DNA of 64,000 nt from Rhodococcus pseudokoreensis (GTDB taxonomy: Bacteria; Actinomycetota; Actinomycetes; Mycobacteriales; Mycobacteriaceae), in contig NZ_CP070619.1 in the NCBI RefSeq assembly GCF_017068395.1, forward strand, positions 7,068,001-7,132,000. The letters are read 5' to 3'. Positions 35,616 to 45,562 of this stretch are shown here, piece by piece; positions within the stretch are counted from its first letter, which is position 1, and each line of letters begins with the position of its first letter. A program made the position numbers and the translations under genes. The notes under the pieces are model-generated. The model saw nothing but the letters and a program-made list of their open reading frames with translations, ran no database searches and was not told where the DNA came from.

Positions 35616-36768
35616 CGACGGAGTCCAACTATCAAACAATGAGGCTGCTATCGTCCTTCGATTTCATGACGGCCCAGAAGAGCTTGGCAATTTCATGGTT
35701 GTTGCCTTCTCTGCAGGTTGGTCGCTGGACGCAAGCCTCCACACGCGGGACGGGTGACTTACCCTACAGATCCAGGGAAAAGTCCTTCTACCCTGATTCG
35801 ATGCCGAAAGGCGTCGATCTACTTCTATCGGCGTGCCTTGAGCTGCATACCAGCATATTTGGCTCCCCGGATGGCGACAGGCGCGACCGAAAAGCTCGTC
35901 AGTGGTCGCGTCACGGATGATGCGCTCGTCCACGTGCTCTGTGATCAGCTGCAAGAGCCGTGGCCCCTTTACGCATTGGCGCAGCGATGGGCCGGCAGGT
36001 GTCCGTTGCCCATGCCGTAAGGGATGGTCTTCCGACAGGTCAAGTTGCAGCGGGTCGACCTCGAGAGACAGATGAGCGCCTCCTAGTGTCGCCGGCGATT
36101 GGGGAGAATCCATTGGCCCGGGGCAATCACAGGGTTCATGGTTGCTCGACAACGATGAATGGATACTCGATCCCGAATCGACCGGATTCGTTCGTGCTAA
36201 CGGCCGTCTCGATCGTCGGGATCTCGACGAAATCAGCTGGGCCGTGGCTGTAGGTTCCCAGGGTTGTGTGCTGGACTCGTCGGCCGCCAGTCGTCGCGCG
36301 TCCACCGAAGAACGTCTCGCCAGTTCCACGCTCAGCTTTCGGCAGTTAGTCAGTTGGCCTGATGCAGGCCAAACTGCCCGCATCCTGGGCCAATATTTGT
36401 CGCGATCCGTGCCGTACCCGGCGCGGACCGAGTATCACTCGTGGGCGTCGAGCTGGTTGACGAAGCTTGATCGGACAAGTGGTCATATGTCGTGCATCAC
36501 CATCGCAATGACCGAGACTTTGACTCTGTTGTTTGAGGGCGACAGTTGTGGCCTCAGAGGAAAGATCCAGGAAAACGATGCAGAGTTGTTCCGACGGGCC
36601 CGTATAACTCTGTCTACTAGCCGAGCGACACTGCCCGGGTGGCGCGACGCGACGATCGCGTCGAAGCGAATGCGTTCGGGCCACAACGCCCTCGCGATTC
36701 AGGTACCCAGTTGTTACCGTTTTGCTTGGGGCCGTTCGGGCGTGATGCACCCGACGCCTATACAGGCG
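35616..36768. other. 1.15-kb region without a convincing intact gene
   Basis: GC drops here and frames on both strands compete. A plus-strand piece near 35630-35757 (NNEAAIVLRFHDGPEELGNF) and another near 36142-36350 (DNDEWILDPESTGFVRANGR) read like protein and lie in the same frame, but stops separate them and there is no ribosome binding site. These may be pieces of a decayed gene. I cannot assign a family. Confidence 0.35.
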
Positions 36769-37344
36769 TTAGATGTTGACACCGTAGTCGCGTGCGATGC
36801 CGGCGAGTCCGGAGGCGTAACCCTGGCCGATGGCGCGGAACTTCCATTCGCCGTTGTGACGGTAGACCTCGCCAAAGAGCATTGCGGTTTCGCTGGAAGC
36901 GTCTTCGGTGAGGTCGTAGCGAGCCAGTTCTATACCGGTGGTGCTGTCAACGACCCGGATGAAGGCGTTGGTGACCTGTCCGAAGGACTGGCCGCGGGTG
37001 TCGGCGTCGTGGATCGACACGGGGAAAAAGATGTTGGTGACGTTCGCAGGAACTGCGGAGAGATCGACGTTGATCGATTCGTCGTCGCCGTCTCCCTCGC
37101 CGGTGAGGTTATCGCCAGTGTGCTCGATCGAACCATCGGGGGACCGGAGGTTGTTGTAGAAAACGAAGTGAAGGTCGGAAAGCACCTTCCGGTCTTGGCC
37201 GGTGGCGAGGGCGCTCGCGTCAAGGTCGAAGGGTGCGCCGGTGGTTCCGCGGGCGTCCCAGCCGAGTCCAACAGACACCGTTGTTAGGTTCGGTGCTGCC
37301 TTCGACAGGGAAACATTGCCGCCTTTGGCTAGGGTGACGCCCAT
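36769..37344 (-). CDS. TerD-family stress protein
   Basis: A classic 191-residue TerD protein. ATG at 37344 ([20 protein letters not shown]) has AAAGGA upstream; the 25-residue N-terminal extension of the frame is rejected. Calcium-binding hallmarks are visible: [39 protein letters not shown], and the C-terminal [16 protein letters not shown]. TerD proteins are linked to tellurite, phage and colicin resistance and to general stress. Here it stands alone, between two gene-poor gaps, and is the left neighbour of the restriction-like operon. Confidence 0.92.
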   Translation of the reverse strand: MGVTLAKGGNVSLSKAAPNLTTVSVGLGWDARGTTGAPFDLDASALATGQDRKVLSDLHFVFYNNLRSPDGSIEHTGDNLTGEGDGDDESINVDLSAVPANVTNIFFPVSIHDADTRGQSFGQVTNAFIRVVDSTTGIELARYDLTEDASSETAMLFGEVYRHNGEWKFRAIGQGYASGLAGIARDYGVNI

Positions 37345-38432
37345 GGTGGTCCTTTCGAGACTGCGGACGACGACCAGATCGGCGTCCTGGTGTTCGATGT
37401 TCGCCCTCACAATAGCCATAGCATCCGACCTTGTCGTTGAAGCGGACTACCCAGAGGTCAGCGGTGCTCGTTCGATGAGCGCTCAACCCAAACACGGTGG
37501 ACGGGGTCTCCGTGATCGCGAAGACTGATGACGCGGACCGGTAACGCACGACACCACCGGACCGACTACCCCTCTGGGTATCCCGGCATACGCATGAGTG
37601 AGAGGGAAACACGGTGGAGGGTACGACGGCCTCAACGGCCAGATCGTTAACCATGCAGCATCGGCAAGCCTTCCTTCGTCTGCCGAGATGGACTGGGGTC
37701 GGGAGTCTGGAACAGAGATGTGGTCCCTGTACGCCACGCCACACGCACCATCGTGTGTTCCTTTCGTCGCCTCGAGGTCTGCCGGTCTCGAATCCTCCCT
37801 GGTCGAAATCGAGCGCGATGGCGTGCTCATCAAACCGGTGCGGTGCCATCGGGGAGGCGAGTGCACAATCGTTACCACATTTGCGCATCCAACTTCGAGG
37901 CTTCGGCGACCTGCCCGAGTCAAGCTTGCTGAACGCCTCATTGCAAGTTCTGTTGTCGAAAAAGTCTGCTGCCTCTTGTCATTCGTTTGATATACGCGCC
38001 GGGTCTCAAGGTGCGCCGTATCTATTGATGTCCCTTGGCTACGGCATTGGCGGGCACGCCTTGGTGGGCCCGTTCACAATGAAGCTGGCACAGCTTCTGG
38101 AGATTGCCGCTCTTAACGTGTCCGAGCCGCCACTGACTACGGTGCGGGCGCCATCGTTGGCTGACCCGAAGCCCGCTCGGTCAGGAACTCGCGCTCATCG
38201 ATATCGTGGGCAATGGTCGTCGCGTGCTTCTTCATCGAGTGACTTTGGTCGGTCTCTCGAAGAGCCACGCGGTGGCCGCCGTTTGGGCTACGACACGCCG
38301 GTCATGGTGTGACCTGCTTCGTACCTAATCTTCGTGGACGCCACTGGAAGATGCTGTTATCTGCCGCTTGGTAACCGCAAGGCATGCGCTAAGTTCACGC
38401 TAGGTGTAGAGACAACAACGACGGGCGGGACC
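37345..38432. other. 1.1-kb region without a convincing gene
   Basis: It contains the terD promoter on its left and the upstream region of the Z1 operon on its right. Several frames over 100 codons overlap on both strands, but none has a ribosome binding site with a recognisable domain. The composition is mixed and suggests degraded or inserted DNA. No tRNA gene was found that might mark an integration site. Confidence 0.35.
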
Positions 38433-41015
38433 ATGGCAGTGGACGATTTCTTTCCGGTGTTTGCAGACTGGGCTCGGAAGAAGGGTCTGAAGGAAGCTGA
38501 GACAAAGTTCCGCCCGATTCTGGAAGCTAGTGCTCTCGCGGAGTACGTGGCGGAATACAACCGTCGGGTGGCGCAGGTCGACACTGAAGTCCCGACTGTG
38601 CTCGCTGGGCCCCGTGACCCTTGGTATCCGGGTCCAAACGAAGAAAGCGACCATCACTGGCCAACGCTGAAAAAGTTCTTCGAGGACAAACTGGAGTGGA
38701 AACCCGATCGCGTCGCTACTCTTGATCGTGCGTCAAGCAAGGTGGTTGCCTATACGCCCCAACCTAACACCCAGGTTTGGAACTCAAAAGGCTTAGTCGT
38801 TGGATATGTGCAAAGCGGAAAAACAACTAATTTCACGGCGGTAATCGCGAAGGCTGCCGACGTCGGCTACAAGCTTGTAATTGTATTGTCCGGTATCCAC
38901 AACGGCCTTCGTCGCCAGACACAGGAACGGCTTGACCAACAGCTCAAAGAGCTTTCCCCGCATTCGTGGCTTACCCTGACGGATCAGAACGACGACTTCT
39001 ATGCCCCCACGACTCAGTCGACTGCACTATTGCACGGTCATCATGACAAGGTGGCGCTATGTGTGGTCAAGAAGAACGTTAGAGTGCTGAAGAGGCTCGA
39101 TCAGTGGCTTGCTCCCGCCGCAAAGGCGCGAGTGCTCTCAGATCTGCCTACTTTAATTATTGATGACGAAGCAGACCAAGCAAGTGTCGAGACGAAAGCC
39201 ATTAACCCGCTTATTCGCCAGATACTCGCAAAGCTTCCTCGATCTACGTATATCGGATATACAGCGACTCCATTCGCGAATGTGCTTATCGATCCAACCG
39301 GCGACGACCTATATCCCAAGAACTTCATACTGAATCTGCCAGAACCGAAGGGCTACTTTGGTACTCGAAGAGTTTTTGGGCGGGACGCCGTTGAAGGGGA
39401 GGAGTCTTCGGGGACCGATCTCGACGGTTACGACATGATTAGGCGGGTCGATGACGCAGAGATCGACCTCTTGCGTCCCGTGGGTAAGAAGGCGGCTGTC
39501 GACTTCACCCCTGAGATCACGAAGAGTCTGACCGACGCGTTGCGCTGGTTCTGGCTCGCAACGGCAGCCCGGCGGGCCAGGAACGACTTTGGTCACTCCA
39601 CCATGCTGGTTCACACAGCGGTCAAGATTTCCGTGCACGAAAGCTATCGTGACCCGATCCTTGCTGTGCAGGACGACATTCGCAGAAAGCTGGCAGCGGG
39701 CAACCCTGAGCTACTCGATGAACTCGGGAAACAGTGGGCGTCGGAAACCGGCCGAATCCCGGCTAACGAGATTGGCGGCCTCACTCCCGTCACGTTCGGG
39801 GACGTACTCGCACAACTTCCCGGGGTATTAGAGAAGTCACGCCTAATTCTTGACAACTGCCGTAGTGACGACCGGCTCGATTATTCAGAGCCTGGCCAGA
39901 TTGCTATTGCCGTTGGGGGCAACACCCTCAGTAGAGGCCTTACCCTTGAGGGGTTGGTTGTTAGTTTCTTCGTCAGGGCTGCTCAGGCCTACGACACACT
40001 ACTGCAGATGGCAAGGTGGTTTGGGTTCCGTCCAGGATACGAAGATCTTCCGCGAATTTGGATGACCGACCAGTTATGTGAATGGTTCAGGCATTTGGCT
40101 ACTGTGGAGCATGAAATTCGTCTTGATATTGATCGATACGAAGAGCAGGGCCTAGACCCTACTGAGTTCGGTGTGAGAATTAGAACGCATCCGGTCTTGC
40201 GTGTAACAGCCAAAATGGGTGCTGCGCGGCCCGCCTATTCTTCATATAGTGGCCGGCGCGTGCAGACTCGCTATTTCAAGGCAAACGATGTGGAATGGCT
40301 ACGGCGCAATAAGGATGCAGCGGACGCACTTGTTGCGGCGGTGCGAACCGAAGGAGCTGAGCAAGAGCTAGTTGAAACGGGACCGGTCGTTTACCGCGAT
40401 GTTTCGGCGGATCTCGTTCTGAACTTCCTTAAGGATTACACGTCTCATGAAGACTCTCCAGATCTGGACCCAGAACTCATTGCCAAGTATCTTCGGCGCC
40501 AACGAGAGCAGGGTTTCCTCGACTTGTGGAACGTTGCAGTAATGGCGGGGGACAAGAAGTCGGAGACAGGTGTGGTTCGACTCGGTGGTGTCGACTTCAA
40601 TCGGATCATAAGATCGCGACTTGACGACCCGGGTACAGATCGTGCAGACATCAAGACGCTAATGTCGAAGGACCATCGAGTTGTCGATTTCCTTGATCCG
40701 AGGGAGGCCAGGAAGCTTTCCGAGGTCGCCCTCATGGAGGCTCGTGACAAGGATCCGGGCCAAAGATACAAGGGCCTCCTGTTGCTTTATCCGATCCAGC
40801 CACTCTCTGAACCGGATGCGAACAATCTGAAGTCTCGCAGGGCGCTCGGTGCTGAAGATGATGTAATCGGCATGGCCATGGTGTTTCCGGGTAGTGCGGA
40901 AGAGAAGAGTAAAGTTCCGAGCACCTACATTAGCGTCGACCTTTCTGAGGTCGATATCGAAGTCGAACCAGCTGAGTTGGAAAGCCTGACCGGTAGCGGT
41001 GAGGACGTAGCGTGA
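38433..41015 (+). CDS. Z1-domain P-loop ATPase
   Basis: An 860-residue protein. Walker A is GYVQSGKT (124-131) and Walker B LIIDDEAD (241-248), a superfamily II-like arrangement. The Z1 region (about 490-545) has VGGNTLSRGLTLEG then FFVRAAQAYDTLLQMARWFG and FRPGYEDLPRIWM, diagnostic for the family. Z1 proteins are putative helicase/translocase subunits encoded with MutL/MORC-like ATPases and methylases in restriction-like loci. ATG 38433 is preferred; an upstream in-frame ATG at 38334 has a Cys-rich leader unlike the family. Codons such as TTA and GTT are more common than in the flanking chromosome. Its stop overlaps the next start. Confidence 0.88.
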   Translation: MAVDDFFPVFADWARKKGLKEAETKFRPILEASALAEYVAEYNRRVAQVDTEVPTVLAGPRDPWYPGPNEESDHHWPTLKKFFEDKLEWKPDRVATLDRASSKVVAYTPQPNTQVWNSKGLVVGYVQSGKTTNFTAVIAKAADVGYKLVIVLSGIHNGLRRQTQERLDQQLKELSPHSWLTLTDQNDDFYAPTTQSTALLHGHHDKVALCVVKKNVRVLKRLDQWLAPAAKARVLSDLPTLIIDDEADQASVETKAINPLIRQILAKLPRSTYIGYTATPFANVLIDPTGDDLYPKNFILNLPEPKGYFGTRRVFGRDAVEGEESSGTDLDGYDMIRRVDDAEIDLLRPVGKKAAVDFTPEITKSLTDALRWFWLATAARRARNDFGHSTMLVHTAVKISVHESYRDPILAVQDDIRRKLAAGNPELLDELGKQWASETGRIPANEIGGLTPVTFGDVLAQLPGVLEKSRLILDNCRSDDRLDYSEPGQIAIAVGGNTLSRGLTLEGLVVSFFVRAAQAYDTLLQMARWFGFRPGYEDLPRIWMTDQLCEWFRHLATVEHEIRLDIDRYEEQGLDPTEFGVRIRTHPVLRVTAKMGAARPAYSSYSGRRVQTRYFKANDVEWLRRNKDAADALVAAVRTEGAEQELVETGPVVYRDVSADLVLNFLKDYTSHEDSPDLDPELIAKYLRRQREQGFLDLWNVAVMAGDKKSETGVVRLGGVDFNRIIRSRLDDPGTDRADIKTLMSKDHRVVDFLDPREARKLSEVALMEARDKDPGQRYKGLLLLYPIQPLSEPDANNLKSRRALGAEDDVIGMAMVFPGSAEEKSKVPSTYISVDLSEVDIEVEPAELESLTGSGEDVA

Positions 41016-42007
41016 ACCCCGTGACCACATGGGTGAAGGAGCTTTCGCATTGCTGGCCGGTTCTCGCGCCAAGTGGGCTTGAGGTGGCGAGCGCACCGCT
41101 GCCGCTTATGACGGCGAACGGACAGTGTCGAGTGGCGGTCGACGGTGCCGGAGCGAGACATCTCCTCATTCCGCTCGGGCCCTCGGAGCGACCAAGCCTA
41201 GGAGACGAAGAAGGTGCGGTTACCGTCCGCGTTCGCACTCACAGTTTCGGCACCGGACCAACGAGGTACGTCGACATTTCTTGCTTCCGGCTGGACCTGT
41301 TCGATTTGTTTGACGATGTTCTTACGGACGTGCTTGTGGCGATAGAAGCTGCCATGGAAAGCCCTGCTGAGACTGCGATAGCGGTGGTTAACAGGTGGCG
41401 TTCGTTGCTCCAAATTCGGTCAAGGCGCGTCCTTACTTACGTTGGGCAGCTGGCGCTCTTCGGAGAGTTGTTTGTTCTCAAGATGACCGAGGAACGCAAC
41501 AGGGTCAGGATCAGTAGCTGGCGGGGTCCGCTTCGTGAACCCCACGATATTGTTTTGGATGATCGTGCGGTCGAGGTTAAGACCGTTGGTCTGGCCTCGA
41601 CATCGATCGAGATTCACGGGGTTCGACAGTTAGAGCCTCCAGGGGTTCCGCTTGCCCTCGTGGTCGTCTCGGTGGAGGAAGATCCCGATGGGAGGACCTT
41701 GCCCGAGCTCGTTACCAGTCTCTTGGATACTGTTGACGATCGATCCGAAGCAATCCGAAGACTGGGTGCAGTGGGTTACACGGTACGCGATTCCGAGCAT
41801 TATAAGCAGCGCTTCTCGGTACCAACGGTCGAGCACGTAGAAGTGTCTGACAATACGCCGAGGATTGTGCCGAGCACGTTTGCCGCTGGTGGAGTTCCCG
41901 GGGGTGTTGACAGGTTGGTCTACAGCGTCGAGTTGAGTTCGCTGCGATCGTGGTTGACTGCGGGCGAGCCTGCACTAAGGGATTGGTTGGGAACCGAAAA
42001 GTCATGA
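41012..42007 (+). CDS. PD-(D/E)XK-type nuclease
   Basis: A 331-residue protein starting GTG in a GTGA overlap. The nuclease core is HDIVLDDRAVEVKTV (178-192): Asp179 precedes Glu188-x-Lys190, the D...ExK pattern of restriction-endonuclease-fold enzymes. The preceding beta-rich segment (GELFVLKMTEERNRVRISSW) fits the fold. It matches proteins annotated as 'PD-(D/E)XK motif protein' beside Z1 ATPases. It is the most likely DNA-cutting subunit of this operon. Confidence 0.82.
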   Translation: MNPVTTWVKELSHCWPVLAPSGLEVASAPLPLMTANGQCRVAVDGAGARHLLIPLGPSERPSLGDEEGAVTVRVRTHSFGTGPTRYVDISCFRLDLFDLFDDVLTDVLVAIEAAMESPAETAIAVVNRWRSLLQIRSRRVLTYVGQLALFGELFVLKMTEERNRVRISSWRGPLREPHDIVLDDRAVEVKTVGLASTSIEIHGVRQLEPPGVPLALVVVSVEEDPDGRTLPELVTSLLDTVDDRSEAIRRLGAVGYTVRDSEHYKQRFSVPTVEHVEVSDNTPRIVPSTFAAGGVPGGVDRLVYSVELSSLRSWLTAGEPALRDWLGTEKS

Positions 42008-43827
42008 ATCGATCAGAATGGTGGTCGCAGCCTGTAGCAGCCGAAGGATCCACCGCGTCGGAGGGCATTCGACGGCAACTTGGGAAGCCGCAACTGGATC
42101 CACTGTCGGTTTTGGTGCGGGAGACCGCCCAAAACTCCTGTGACGCTGCATTGCCGGGTGGTGGCGATATCAATTTCGATATTCGTCTTCACCAACTTTC
42201 TGGACGCCGACTCGAGGCGTGGCGTGACTTCTTGCTCCCGGAGCCTCCTGGATCGAATCTGGGAGTCGAGAAGGCGATGTCAGGTTCTCCGATGGTCATG
42301 TTGATCGCGGATCGTGGAACAACCGGACTTGGTGGGCCGCTTAGGGCCGACGAGCCCGCGTTGGATGGTGAGCGGCCTGACTTCGTAAACTTCATCCGCA
42401 ATGTCGGCGAGCGCAAAGCTGTCAATTTGGGTGGTGGATCTTATGGCTTCGGCAAAGGGATTCTCTATAACGTGAGTCGCTGTCACATCGTCGTAGCGGA
42501 CAGCGTTTGTATCTTTCGGGGCAAACGCCAACGGCGGCTCATCGCTGCTGCGCTCGGCGACGGATTTTCACGCGACGGTGTGCGCTACACCGGTAGGCAT
42601 TGGTTGGGTCTGCATGAAGCAGGTTTTGCGCGCGCCCTCCTCGACGACGAAGCTGAGAAGCTCGCATACGCCCTCGGATTGCCCCGGTTCCATGAAAATG
42701 AAACTGGCACAACGGTAGCCGTTGTAGATGCAGACCTTGGCCGACAGATCAACGAAGCTGGGAAGGAGCAACCGCGGGACGCGGACAGTGCTGCCGAATT
42801 CATACTCTCGACTATGATGTGGAACCTATGGCCGCACATGCTAACGGGTCGACCCAATCGATTGGTGTGCACGGTCAAGCGCGACGGATTTGCGCTCGAT
42901 GTTCCTGACCCAGAATCACTTCTGGAGCTGCGTCCATTCGCCAAGGCCTATCGAAAGTTGTCGAAGGATGGCGAGTACGAGGTTCCGGTTCGCAAGACAG
43001 CTCCCACCGAGATTGGCAGATTCGCACTCGTGAAGGACATGGCTCCAGTGCGTGCGTCAAAGTTACTAGCGGCAGCAGCACCCTTCCAAGGTAGAGCCCA
43101 CCACTGCGCTCGTATGCGTCACGCGGACCTCGTTGTTGACTATGTTGCCGGTGATGCGCCAACGGACGAGTCCTTGCAATACGGCGCCGTCTTTCGTGTC
43201 AGCGAACAGGCTGATCAGCACTTCGCAGACGCGGAACCACCCACACACGACGATTGGGTAACGAACGGTCTCCAGGGCACAGCGCGAGGTGTGGTCCAAC
43301 TTGCTAAGGGGTTCATAAAGAACAAGCTCACTGGACATGCGGGAGAGGCAGCCAGTCCTGCGAACTCGACAGCAGAGCCGTTGGCAGCGTTGTCGGGGCG
43401 CTTGTCCGGTTTGGTCGCGGGTACACCCGGTGACGGGGCGATCGGACGCGGTGATGGTGACACCCGTTCGGGAAGGAAATCGTCACGGTCGACTGGCGGT
43501 CCTAGGTTCGCAGTGGGTCCAGCGTTAGTCGAGGAGGACGGGAGGCCCGTCATCCTGGCGACTGTACAGATGCCAACGTGGGCTTCAATTCACACAGTGA
43601 TCGTTGAGCCGTTCATCGTGGTGGACGGCGGTATCGAAGACCCAAACGAATTTAGACTCGCCCCGACAGTCGTTGGTTGGCGGGGCGTTGAGTCAGGTGA
43701 AACCCGTGAAGGCGCATCTATTTCGATAGATCGAATGGATGAGCGACGTTGGCAGCTTAGAGTCGTCCCGGTGGACGACGCTGTGGTGCGGCTTAGGCTC
43801 AGAGTCCTGGAGGTGGCCGTCTCGTGA
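42004..43827 (+). CDS. GHKL/MORC-like ATPase
   Basis: A 607-residue protein starting at an ATGA overlap. The Bergerat ATP-binding fold is clear: N-box RETAQNSCDA (Glu40, Asn44), G1-like LIADRGTTGLGG (Asp103 to Gly110), G2 GGGSYGFGKG (143-152). These match histidine-kinase-type ATPases of the MutL/MORC class. The C-terminal third (about 440-607) is beta-rich after a Gly/Ser linker near 480-500. Such ATPases are thought to act as DNA-gated clamps in restriction-like systems, working with the Z1 ATPase and the nuclease encoded upstream. Confidence 0.85.
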   Translation: MNRSEWWSQPVAAEGSTASEGIRRQLGKPQLDPLSVLVRETAQNSCDAALPGGGDINFDIRLHQLSGRRLEAWRDFLLPEPPGSNLGVEKAMSGSPMVMLIADRGTTGLGGPLRADEPALDGERPDFVNFIRNVGERKAVNLGGGSYGFGKGILYNVSRCHIVVADSVCIFRGKRQRRLIAAALGDGFSRDGVRYTGRHWLGLHEAGFARALLDDEAEKLAYALGLPRFHENETGTTVAVVDADLGRQINEAGKEQPRDADSAAEFILSTMMWNLWPHMLTGRPNRLVCTVKRDGFALDVPDPESLLELRPFAKAYRKLSKDGEYEVPVRKTAPTEIGRFALVKDMAPVRASKLLAAAAPFQGRAHHCARMRHADLVVDYVAGDAPTDESLQYGAVFRVSEQADQHFADAEPPTHDDWVTNGLQGTARGVVQLAKGFIKNKLTGHAGEAASPANSTAEPLAALSGRLSGLVAGTPGDGAIGRGDGDTRSGRKSSRSTGGPRFAVGPALVEEDGRPVILATVQMPTWASIHTVIVEPFIVVDGGIEDPNEFRLAPTVVGWRGVESGETREGASISIDRMDERRWQLRVVPVDDAVVRLRLRVLEVAVS

Positions 43828-44711
43828 GTACGGACATCAGGCCCTACTTCGTGCCAAATGCTGATGATGTCGCTGCGACACCGTGGCGTCGACTTGTCGA
43901 TGACGAATGGGAAGAGCTCGATGAGTTCGTAGAGGACTGGGACTATCGAACCTATCTGCGTCTGCGGTGTTCGTTGTCGGCCGACGCCTCACAGGTCCGT
44001 GCAGCAGCCCACTTGACTGACGGAAGCCCCCTTGCCTGGTACTGCGGCTGGTACGCGACAGATACCCGGCTAGTTGCTCCATCGGTGCGAACCGATTTCA
44101 AGTCAGGCCCAGTTGACGTGGACCTAATTGTGGACCCAAATTGCGCGGGGACAACAATCGCCATTACGAGAAGGCTGGTCTTGGAGCGTGACAGGCTCGG
44201 GGCCCGTCCGGGCGAAGTCAAGCGAGCCGGGAGTGTGTTGTGGCAGGACCAACGATTGTTGAGACTGACCGGAACAGCCGCGATGTTCCCAACCGAGATC
44301 GTAGATTTCGCTGCGATCGGAAAGGACCCGCGCGCGAGTTGGTTCTTGGAGTTACCGCTCTCTGCGGATGAGCCCGCGATGGGATCGATGATCTTGCTGA
44401 TCAATCAGGCAGACAAAGAGTTGGTCGCTGCCGTTACTCGTACGAAGCGCCACAGTGAACGGCAGGAAGCATTGATCCAAGGGATGGAAGAGGGGTTGGC
44501 TGAGGAAATTGTGAGATGGGCGCTCGCGCGGTGGGATGAGCTAGAGGGCTCTGACCTGGATTCGTTCGGATTCTCAGCGAGAATTTTGACTCAGCGCATC
44601 CTTACCGACCCGGTCGCGTGGGCGAGTGAGGACGGAATGAATTCGATGGCCTTAAGGGCAGCCGTCGTTAGTGGAGCACGCGTGATCGGCTTCGGGAGGT
44701 CGTTCACATGA
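43824..44711 (+). CDS. Unknown protein of the Z1-MORC operon
   Basis: A 295-residue protein joined to its neighbours by GTGA and ATGA overlaps. I recognise no domain. The N-terminal part is acidic, the middle is beta-rich (VDVDLIVDPNCAGTTIAITR), and the C-terminus is helical. No signal peptide or TM helix. The conserved position between the ATPase and the DUF6339-like gene suggests a structural or DNA-recognition subunit. Confidence 0.75.
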   Translation: MSTDIRPYFVPNADDVAATPWRRLVDDEWEELDEFVEDWDYRTYLRLRCSLSADASQVRAAAHLTDGSPLAWYCGWYATDTRLVAPSVRTDFKSGPVDVDLIVDPNCAGTTIAITRRLVLERDRLGARPGEVKRAGSVLWQDQRLLRLTGTAAMFPTEIVDFAAIGKDPRASWFLELPLSADEPAMGSMILLINQADKELVAAVTRTKRHSERQEALIQGMEEGLAEEIVRWALARWDELEGSDLDSFGFSARILTQRILTDPVAWASEDGMNSMALRAAVVSGARVIGFGRSFT

Positions 44712-45457
44712 CCTACCTCTGGCCGAGGCTAAGTGCAGCGTTTGGTACTAGCGCTTTTGACAAGTTTAGTGGGAAGTCGGTAAGTGAACTCAAAGGCCTT
44801 GCACGAGATCATCATGCACACGTTACCTACGCGGCAACTGGGGGTACCCGTGTTACGAAAAGTCAAGCTGGCGCGCTCGCTGAGAAGCTTCGTGAGATCG
44901 GTGAGGCATATGGATATCCAGAGGCGCCGAACAATACTCAACGGATCGGGTTCGACCGCGCTGCAGCTGAGCTGATCTACACGACAATGGACATTACCTC
45001 TGTCGAGGCATCAAACCGTGGGGTATGGAACTTCTTGAGTATTGTCACTCTTCCCGATCTGACAATGTGGCGTTTTGAGGATCGAAACATCGAGCGTTGG
45101 ATCGCACGCGATTTAACCCGCCACATGTTTTCTAGACTGTGGTGGCAGGGAATGACATTTGCGATTCCAACTCCGGACGGGCCAGACTTCAGCCTATTAA
45201 GAGCGTTGACGGAGAGTGACTTGAACCAGATAACCGAGCGGCGATCGCTGGGAGGTAACCCGAGACTTGCTCAGGCGCTTGCTCGTATCGTGACGGAATC
45301 TGAGGCCGGAGGTGGCAGGCGCGAATTGATCCGAGATGTGACACCAGCCCTTCGTCGAATGCTCGCGTTTGTCGACTTCTCGACCCTAAGTAACGATCAA
45401 ATTGACGATCATGTAAGGGAACTCATTTCGAGAAGTGTTGCGCGACTGAGAGTCTAG
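44708..45457 (+). CDS. DUF6339-like protein
   Basis: A 249-residue protein beginning at an ATGA overlap. The segment NRGVWNFLSIVTLPDLTMWRF (split across residues 100-120) and the helical C-terminus match my memory of DUF6339 proteins, which regularly close Z1/nuclease/ATPase operons. No catalytic motif is seen. It is the last gene of the plus-strand operon; a hairpin follows at 45536. Confidence 0.7.
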   Translation: MTYLWPRLSAAFGTSAFDKFSGKSVSELKGLARDHHAHVTYAATGGTRVTKSQAGALAEKLREIGEAYGYPEAPNNTQRIGFDRAAAELIYTTMDITSVEASNRGVWNFLSIVTLPDLTMWRFEDRNIERWIARDLTRHMFSRLWWQGMTFAIPTPDGPDFSLLRALTESDLNQITERRSLGGNPRLAQALARIVTESEAGGGRRELIRDVTPALRRMLAFVDFSTLSNDQIDDHVRELISRSVARLRV

Positions 45458-45535
45458 ATTTTCCGGGGCGTGCCGGGCTGCGTGTATAACTCGCTTGGTT
45501 TGATTGGGTGTTTGGCCACCCCGTGAGATCGTGAG

Positions 45536-45557
45536 CGGCATCTTCTTGAAGATGCCG
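45536..45557. terminator. Bidirectional terminator hairpin
   Basis: CGGCATCTTC (45536-45545) and GAAGATGCCG (45548-45557) pair perfectly around TT. It sits between the converging DUF6339-like gene (ends 45457) and the DUF3883-type gene (ends 45563). No T run follows. Confidence 0.65.
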
Positions 45558-45562
45558 ACGCG

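Noticed and set aside
36142..37287. 381-codon plus-strand frame
   Set aside because: Its last two thirds run antisense to terD, which has a clear family match and ribosome binding site. Only the first part could be real and it has no start signal.
38433..45457. BREX, DISARM or Druantia system
   Set aside because: The hallmark genes (PglZ, BrxL, DrmA/DrmB, DruE) are absent; the Z1 and GHKL ATPases point to a different class.
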